This document shows positions 5,013 through 8,999 of a stretch of 8,999 bases of DNA, one piece after another. Source of the DNA: an uncultured Eubacteriales bacterium (lineage in GTDB: Bacteria > Bacillota > Clostridia > Oscillospirales > UBA644); assembly GCA_934481505.1 (NCBI GenBank), contig CAKSPP010000042.1, positions 1 through 8,999 on the forward strand, written 5' to 3'. A program made the position numbers and the translations under genes. Numbering within the stretch: the stretch's first letter is position 1; the number at the start of each line of letters is the position of its first letter. The notes beneath the pieces are model-generated. The model was not told the origin of the DNA. It did no database searches and saw nothing but the letters and a program-made list of their open reading frames with translations.

Positions 5013-6287
5013 ATGGTTAAAGCTATAGTCGGCGGCAACTGGGGCGACGAAGGAAAGGGCAAAATCACCGACCTTCTCGCAGAGGACGCGGATATCGTCG
5101 TCCGTTTCCAGGGCGGAGCAAACGCCGGACATACAATCATAAACGATTACGGTAAATTCGCACTTCACATTCTGCCTTCGGGCGTTTTCAGAAAGGGCGT
5201 TACAAACGTCATAGGTCAGGGCGTCGCCCTCAACCTCGACAACCTTTTCGAAGAGCTTGAAAATCTCGAAAAGAACGGCGTTCCGAGACCCGATATCAGA
5301 GTTTCGGACAGAGCTCAGGTCGTCATGCCGTATCATATCCTTTTTGACGAACTTGAAGAAAAAAGACTCGGTAAAAACAGCTACGGCTCGACAAAATCCG
5401 GAATTGCACCTTTCTATGCCGACAAGGCGATGAAAATAGGCGTTCAGGTCTGCGAACTTTTCGACGACGAAACATTGAAAGCCCGTCTCGAAAAAGTCGT
5501 CGAAATAAAGAACGCAACTCTCGTTTCTCTTTACGGAGCAGAAAAACTCGACGCGGAAAAGATTTTCGAAAAAATGGTTTCCTACCGCGAAAAACTTGAA
5601 CCGATGGTCGAAGACGTCGCAAGATTTTTGAATAATGCGATTGCCGACGGAAAAACAATTCTTCTCGAAGGTCAGCTCGGAACCCTTAAAGATACCGATA
5701 ACGGAATTTATCCGTTCGTCACTTCCTCTTCTCCTCTTGCGGGCTTTGCCGCTGTCGGAGCGGGAATTCCTCCTTATGAAATAAAGAAAATATATACCGT
5801 TGTAAAATCCTATTCCTCCGCTGTCGGAGCGGGTGCTTTCGTTTCCGAAATCTTCGGTGACGAAGCCGAAAACCTCAGAAAAAGAGGCGGCGACAAGGGC
5901 GAATACGGAGCGACCACCGGCAGACCGAGAAGAATGGGTTGGTTTGACTGCGTCGCGACCAAATACGGCTGTATGCTTCAAGGAACGACCGACGTCGTCC
6001 TTTCCCTTATAGATGTTCTCGGATATCTCGATAAAATTCCCGTTTGTGTCGCTTACGATATCGACGGAAAGATTACGACCGATTTCCCGAACACCCCGAA
6101 ACTCAACCGTGCAAAGCCCGTTTTCGAATATCTCGACGGCTGGAAATGCGATATCCGCGGAGCAAAGAATTATGACGAACTCCCCGAAAACGCAAGAAAG
6201 TATATCGAATTCGTCGAAGAGCATATCGGAAGAAAGATAACAATGGTTTCCACGGGTCCGAACAGAAACGACTTTATATTGAGATAA
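5013..6287 (+). CDS. purA: Adenylosuccinate synthetase, divergent clostridial type
   Basis: A 424-residue enzyme of the usual PurA length. It joins IMP and aspartate, using GTP, to make adenylosuccinate, the first committed step from IMP to AMP. The phosphate loop GNWGDEGKGK (8-17) carries the catalytic Asp12, and His40 lies in NAGHT. Other landmarks are 'GSTKSGIAPFYADK' (125-138), LEGQLGTLKDTDNGIYPFVTSS (218-239), GEYGATTGRPRRMGWFD (296-312) and VSTGPNR (412-418). Several positions depart from the E. coli/Bacillus pattern. GNWGDEG replaces GxQWGDEG, STKSGIAP replaces TGRGIGP, and the guanine-recognition TKLD motif reads SLID (331-334). I recall the same variants in other Clostridia, so this looks like a clade-specific form, not decay. 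Asp12 rules out the phage PurZ type, which has Ser there. AGGAGG lies 6 bases before the ATG. The gene has its own promoter behind the CYTH gene and ends at a hairpin. Confidence 0.95.
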   Translation: MVKAIVGGNWGDEGKGKITDLLAEDADIVVRFQGGANAGHTIINDYGKFALHILPSGVFRKGVTNVIGQGVALNLDNLFEELENLEKNGVPRPDIRVSDRAQVVMPYHILFDELEEKRLGKNSYGSTKSGIAPFYADKAMKIGVQVCELFDDETLKARLEKVVEIKNATLVSLYGAEKLDAEKIFEKMVSYREKLEPMVEDVARFLNNAIADGKTILLEGQLGTLKDTDNGIYPFVTSSSPLAGFAAVGAGIPPYEIKKIYTVVKSYSSAVGAGAFVSEIFGDEAENLRKRGGDKGEYGATTGRPRRMGWFDCVATKYGCMLQGTTDVVLSLIDVLGYLDKIPVCVAYDIDGKITTDFPNTPKLNRAKPVFEYLDGWKCDIRGAKNYDELPENARKYIEFVEEHIGRKITMVSTGPNRNDFILR

Positions 6288-6295
6288 TTAAAGAT

Positions 6296-6329
6296 AAAAA
6301 AGCGGCTTACTTTTTGAGTAAGCCGCTTT
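6296..6329. terminator. Hairpin terminator shared by purA and the convergent dtxR-type operon
   Basis: A perfect 13-base-pair stem, AAAGCGGCTTACT (6299-6311) and AGTAAGCCGCTTT (6317-6329), with a TTTTG loop. On the minus strand it is followed by a run of six T, making a strong terminator one base after the stop codon of the C_GCAxxG_C_C gene. On the plus strand the tail (TTTGCTATTC) is weaker, so purA may terminate less efficiently. Confidence 0.88.
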
Positions 6330-6330
6330 G

Positions 6331-6774
6331 CTATTCAATATTAAGTTTTTTCGCGACTATATCGGCGGACATTCTGCAAAGTTCGGCACAAGGGCGTTTT
6401 TTATAATATCCCGCCGTCCTCGGCTCTGGAATCGGTTCGGATTTTTCCGAAAGCCCCAGAAGCTCTCGGCAGATTATCGAGCCGTTTTCTTCTTTGAATT
6501 CGGCGGCGATTTCCTGAATTAAGGCGTATAATTCCTTTTTCTTTTCGGTGTCTTTCGGGTCGGAATATCCGCGAAGAATTCCGACAGCCGCAAACGCTCC
6601 CGAAAGAGAGCCGCAGACCTCGCGAAGTCTGCCCATGCCGCCTCCGAAAGAAGAGGAAAGGAGAGCCGCGGTCTTTTCGTCAAGCCCCGTGACGTCCGAA
6701 AACGCCAGCAGAACCGCCTGTGCACAGTTGTAACCCTCTTTGAAAAGGGCTTCCGCCTTTTCACCGCGTGTCAT
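6331..6774 (-). CDS. C_GCAxxG_C_C family putative redox protein
   Basis: A 147-residue cytoplasmic protein of the C_GCAxxG_C_C family, named for its spaced cysteines. It shows GYNCAQAVL with Cys17, then 'FGGGMGRLREVCGSLSGA' (43-60) with Cys54. Cys102 follows in SIICRELLG, and the closing pair Cys129 and Cys133 in RPCAELC. The central motif is a variant, CGSLSG instead of the more usual CGAxxG. The family is widespread in anaerobes and is thought to be redox-active or to bind a metal or cluster, but no reaction is established. The start codon overlaps the mrp stop codon as ATGA, so translation is coupled. It is the last gene of the operon, just before a terminator. Position after an Fe-S carrier and a metal-responsive regulator suggests a role in iron-sulfur or redox metabolism; that is inference. 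Confidence 0.85.
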   Translation of the reverse strand: MTRGEKAEALFKEGYNCAQAVLLAFSDVTGLDEKTAALLSSSFGGGMGRLREVCGSLSGAFAAVGILRGYSDPKDTEKKKELYALIQEIAAEFKEENGSIICRELLGLSEKSEPIPEPRTAGYYKKRPCAELCRMSADIVAKKLNIE

Positions 6775-7604
6775 TTCTTTTCACCCGATTTTTCTATCTC
6801 GGCAAAAATCCCGTCAAGCTCGTTTCCTTCGAAAAGCTCGATAGTTCCGCTGTCGCAGGCAGCAGCCGCTTTTTCGTCTATCGGAAGACGTGCGGTCGTC
6901 TTTATTCCGTGCTTGGCGGCTTCGCTTTCAAGATTGCTTTCGCCGAAGATATAATGGCGTTTTTTGCAGTCGGGACATTCGAAATAGGACATATTTTCAA
7001 CGATACCGAGTATCGGAACGTTCATAAGTTCAGCCATTTTTACGGCTTTTTCGACTATCATCGAAACAAGGGACTGCGGAGTTGTAACAACGACTATTCC
7101 GTCGACCGGAAGCGACTGGAAAACGGTCAGGGGAACGTCTCCCGTTCCCGGAGGCATATCGACGAACATATAGTCGACGTCTCCCCAAACAACATCCGTC
7201 CAGAATTGTTTTACCGCTCCCGCGATAACGGGACCTCTCCAAACGACGGGGTCGGAGGAGTTTTCTATAAGAAGATTAAGGGACATTACCGAAATCCCGG
7301 TAGATGTCTGAACAGGGAAAAGTCCGATATCGCTTGCCGCGGCTCTTTTGCCTTCAAGTCCGAACGCTTTCGGAATGGAGGGACCTGTGATATCCGCGTC
7401 AAGAATTGCGGTTTTATATCCCGCTCTGCGTGCGGTTACGGCAAGCTTTGAGGTGACAAGGGATTTCCCTACGCCGCCCTTTCCGCTCATTACGGCGATG
7501 ACCTTTTTAACGTGTGAAAGGTCGTTTGTTTTTTCAAGCAGACTTTCGGGAGCCTCGGAGCATTTGCTCGAACAGCTCTCGCAGTTATGGCTGCATTCGC
7601 TCAT
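6771..7604 (-). CDS. mrp: Mrp/Nbp35-family Fe-S cluster carrier ATPase
   Basis: A 277-residue P-loop protein of the Mrp/Nbp35 (ApbC) family, which binds and delivers [4Fe-4S] clusters to target apoproteins in the cytoplasm. The deviant Walker A GKGGVGKS lies at 41-48, an ADITGPSIP switch at about 70-78, and 'DYMFVDMPPGTGD' at about 144-156. The conserved bridging pair Cys210 and Cys213 sits in ECPDCKK. The N-terminus has four more cysteines (4, 8, 11 and 15 in CSHNCESCSSKC), a Nbp35-like addition common in Clostridia that could hold a second cluster. There is no N-terminal MIP18/DUF59 domain. The ATG directly abuts the stop codon of the DtxR-type gene (TAAATG) and follows an AAGGAAAA binding site. 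It overlaps the next gene by four bases. The tight operon with a metal-dependent regulator suggests iron-linked control. Confidence 0.92.
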   Translation of the reverse strand: MSECSHNCESCSSKCSEAPESLLEKTNDLSHVKKVIAVMSGKGGVGKSLVTSKLAVTARRAGYKTAILDADITGPSIPKAFGLEGKRAAASDIGLFPVQTSTGISVMSLNLLIENSSDPVVWRGPVIAGAVKQFWTDVVWGDVDYMFVDMPPGTGDVPLTVFQSLPVDGIVVVTTPQSLVSMIVEKAVKMAELMNVPILGIVENMSYFECPDCKKRHYIFGESNLESEAAKHGIKTTARLPIDEKAAAACDSGTIELFEGNELDGIFAEIEKSGEKK

Positions 7605-7985
7605 TTATTTTCCTTCTTTCTCCATTTTGTGCACAAATTCTTTTATGGCGTCAAAAGTTTCCGCCGAGATATAGTGTTCGATCTTGCAGGCGTCTTCGGT
7701 TGCGGTGTCTGAGGAAACGCCTATCGACGAAAGAAACGCCGAAAGCAGTGTGTGTCTTTCATACATCGTTTCCGCGACTTCGCGTCCCGCGTCGGTAAGA
7801 GAGAGTGCCCCGAAATCGTCGGTTTTGACAAATCCGCCTTTTTTGAGAATGGACATGGCACGACTGACGCTCGGCTTTGAATATCCCATATACTCTCCGA
7901 CGTCGATTGCTCTTACGATCGGATTCTTTTCGGAAAGTACATATATTGTTTCCAGGTACATTTCGCCTGATTCCTGTAATTTCAT
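7605..7985 (-). CDS. DtxR/MntR-family metal-dependent transcriptional regulator (short form, iron-type ligands)
   Basis: A 126-residue regulator with an N-terminal winged helix (about 1-65; recognition helix around SKPSVSRAMSILKK, 36-49) and a dimerisation and metal domain (about 66-122). It lacks the C-terminal SH3-like domain of DtxR, so its size is that of MntR. The metal ligands, however, look like DtxR/IdeR. Met9 in EMYLETIY aligns with DtxR Met10. Cys100, Glu103 and His104 in DACKIEH align with DtxR Cys102, Glu105 and His106. MntR has Asp at the first position and no Cys. His78 of the second site is kept, but the nearby Glu appears to be Ser82. This suggests Fe(II) sensing, by inference from alignment. 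AGGAG stands 8 bases before the ATG, 12 bases after the peptidase gene. It is likely to regulate its own operon or iron uptake genes elsewhere. Confidence 0.9.
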   Translation of the reverse strand: MKLQESGEMYLETIYVLSEKNPIVRAIDVGEYMGYSKPSVSRAMSILKKGGFVKTDDFGALSLTDAGREVAETMYERHTLLSAFLSSIGVSSDTATEDACKIEHYISAETFDAIKEFVHKMEKEGK

Positions 7986-7997
7986 TTTTTACTCCTG

Positions 7998-8894
7998 TCA
8001 GTCGGTTATTCCGAGATATTCTTCGTAGCAAAGTCCCGTCGCCGCTATTTTTTTCGCGTTTGCTATTCCGACAAAGCGGTAATGCCACGGTTCGTAAATT
8101 ATCTTTGTGACGGACTGTTTATCTTTTGCATATCTCATGATAAAGCCGTATTCGGTGCAGTGTTCGTTAAGCCATTTGTAAGCTTTTGTCTGATCAAAAC
8201 CTGCGGTAAGAGAACCGTAGGAAGAACAGAGAATATCGAGGGCAAGCCCGGTATGATGTTCGCTTGTTCCGGGAACGGCAATTATCGTCGCGGTTTTCGC
8301 GTATGCCGCTTCTTCGCTCATTCCGCTGTTTATGTAGGATTTTTTCTTGTTGTTGAAGTTTCTTGTTTGAAGAGCGATGTCTCTGAACGCCGAAACCATC
8401 GTGAGGTTTATGCCGTCCATTTTTGCAGCGAGGAACATCGCCTTGACATTATACCAGATTCTTTCGTCTACTTTATATTTCGTTTCGAAAATGCTTTTGA
8501 GTTTTATGTTTTCGATATAGCCGTCGGGCAGGGGGTGGGTCGGGTTGCAGAGAATCATATTCCATGCCGACGGGTCGGAAGAAAGGGTTTTTTCAAGCTC
8601 GTTTACCTTTTCCATACATTTGAGGTATTCCTGATAAGTCGCACTGTCGGTTTTTGAAGAAGAGCTTGTATTTTTGTTTGCAGCCTCTTTTGCTGCTTTT
8701 TCCTCAGCTGCTTTCTTTTCTTCTTCTGCCTTTTTTGCGGCTTCTTCCGCGGCCTTTTTCTCTTCTTCCGCTTTCTTTGCGGCTTCTTCCGCGGCTTTTC
8801 TTTCCTCTTCGGCTTTCTGCTCGGTGAGATATGCCACGGTATTTTCCGCATTTACGGAAGACGATATCTGAATGTTAGCGTCGTTTGCAAACAT
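7998..8894 (-). CDS. M15-family D-alanyl-D-alanine carboxypeptidase with charged coiled-coil linker
   Basis: The conventional reading is 298 residues from an ATG at 8892-8894. Residues 24-72 are an Ala/Glu/Lys-rich coiled-coil linker with 14-residue repeats, then a Ser-rich hinge and a C-terminal VanY-type peptidase domain (about 105-290). The zinc motif S-x-H-x-x-G-x-A-x-D is complete (Ser211, His213, Gly216, Ala218, Asp220). YEPWHYR supplies the catalytic Glu268 and third zinc ligand His271, and SAFRD with Gln176 matches the substrate region. It should trim the terminal D-Ala from peptidoglycan stem peptides outside the cell. That requires export, yet this start has no Shine-Dalgarno sequence and omits a membrane anchor encoded just upstream in the same frame. 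The anchor is separated from the likely true ATG (8997-8999) by a TAA. The gene may thus be broken, mis-sequenced, or translated unusually. It is the first visible gene of the operon. Confidence 0.85.
   Translation of the reverse strand: MFANDANIQISSSVNAENTVAYLTEQKAEEERKAAEEAAKKAEEEKKAAEEAAKKAEEEKKAAEEKAAKEAANKNTSSSSKTDSATYQEYLKCMEKVNELEKTLSSDPSAWNMILCNPTHPLPDGYIENIKLKSIFETKYKVDERIWYNVKAMFLAAKMDGINLTMVSAFRDIALQTRNFNNKKKSYINSGMSEEAAYAKTATIIAVPGTSEHHTGLALDILCSSYGSLTAGFDQTKAYKWLNEHCTEYGFIMRYAKDKQSVTKIIYEPWHYRFVGIANAKKIAATGLCYEEYLGITD
8688..8813 (-). repeat. Three 42-base tandem repeats encoding a 14-residue Ala/Glu/Lys unit
   Basis: The peptidase linker repeats the unit AEEEKKAAEEAAKK three times (residues 28-41, 42-55 and 56-69), with Arg for Lys in the first copy and one changed step near the end of the third. 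At the DNA level copies one and two share a 20-base identical core and differ elsewhere mainly at silent positions. The unit predicts a long charged helix that would hold the catalytic domain away from the membrane. Confidence 0.85.
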
Positions 8895-8999
8895 TGTTTT
8901 GCAGATGAATATTGCCGCAACTATCGCCGCCGCGAGAAATACGAACGCGACAACTAAAATGACGATGTTCTTTTTTTAGAAAATGCTGTTCTTTTTCAT
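8895..8999 (-). other. Interrupted N-terminal region of the M15 peptidase: ATG, in-frame TAA, then membrane anchor
   Basis: Reading leftwards in the peptidase frame, an ATG at 8997-8999 encodes MKKNSIF and meets TAA at 8976-8978. The next 27 codons (8895-8975) encode KKN followed by a hydrophobic span of about 21 residues, then ICKT, and continue without a break into the peptidase. No ATG, GTG or TTG lies between the TAA and the ATG at 8894. The arrangement is that of a signal anchor with one sense codon changed to a stop (TCA to TAA would do it). The window ends at this ATG, so its ribosome binding site cannot be seen. Confidence 0.6.

Noticed and set aside
4986..6224. A 412-codon open frame on the minus strand opposite purA
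   Set aside because: It lies entirely antisense to a clear purA with conserved motifs, has no family resemblance, and follows from a codon bias that avoids reverse-strand stops.
5013..6287. PurZ-like 2-aminoadenylosuccinate synthase, a phage base-modification enzyme
   Set aside because: The catalytic Asp12 that PurZ replaces with Ser is present, and no phage genes are nearby.
1..8999. CRISPR arrays, tRNA or rRNA genes, insertion sequences, toxin-antitoxin pairs or a defence island
   Set aside because: Nothing with the required repeats, folded RNA signatures, transposase or effector motifs is visible on either strand; gaps between genes are short and accounted for by promoters and terminators.

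Overview
The window reads as a compact chromosomal segment from an anaerobic, endospore-forming Firmicute of the class Clostridia, probably a gut Oscillospiraceae-like lineage. This rests on the adjacent sporulation genes yqfC and yqfD, strong AGGAGG ribosome binding sites, sigma-A promoters of Gram-positive type, a clostridial-style PurA, an Mrp protein with a cysteine-rich N-terminus, and a C_GCAxxG_C_C protein. The assignment to a lineage is inference. Coding density is high, and no gap between genes exceeds about 160 bases. I see no rRNA, tRNA, CRISPR array, insertion sequence or prophage.

Left block (1-1403, minus strand): a membrane-anchored alpha/beta-hydrolase-fold protein, with its own strong sigma-A promoter, lies upstream of yqfC and yqfD. 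YqfD runs off the left edge. A sigma-E-like promoter sits between the hydrolase gene and yqfC, which would let the spore genes fire separately in the mother cell.

Middle block (1448-6329): a DUF1846 protein (plus) converges on a secreted, membrane-tethered penicillin-binding-protein-5-like protein (minus), with a shared bidirectional terminator between them. Divergent from the latter come a CYTH-domain protein and then purA with its own promoter. purA ends at a second hairpin terminator shared with the right-hand operon.

Right block (6331-8999, minus strand): a four-gene operon transcribed leftwards. It holds an M15 zinc D,D-carboxypeptidase with a long charged linker, a short DtxR-family regulator with iron-type ligands, an Mrp/Nbp35 Fe-S carrier ATPase, and a cysteine-motif redox protein. 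Spacing is 12 bases, a directly abutting stop/start, then a 4-base ATGA overlap. The last three genes suggest a small iron-sensing and Fe-S or redox unit.

The recurring oddity is enzyme folds with missing catalytic residues. The alpha/beta hydrolase has Gly where the nucleophile Ser belongs. The PBP5-like protein has lost all three of its active-site motifs (S-x-x-K, S-x-N, K-T-G). The CYTH protein has lost two of its usual tunnel residues, and PurA differs at the guanine-recognition motif. In addition, the M15 peptidase has an in-frame stop between its apparent start codon and its membrane anchor. I do not see a defence system or other clearly new multi-gene machine; the pseudoenzymes are the best leads.
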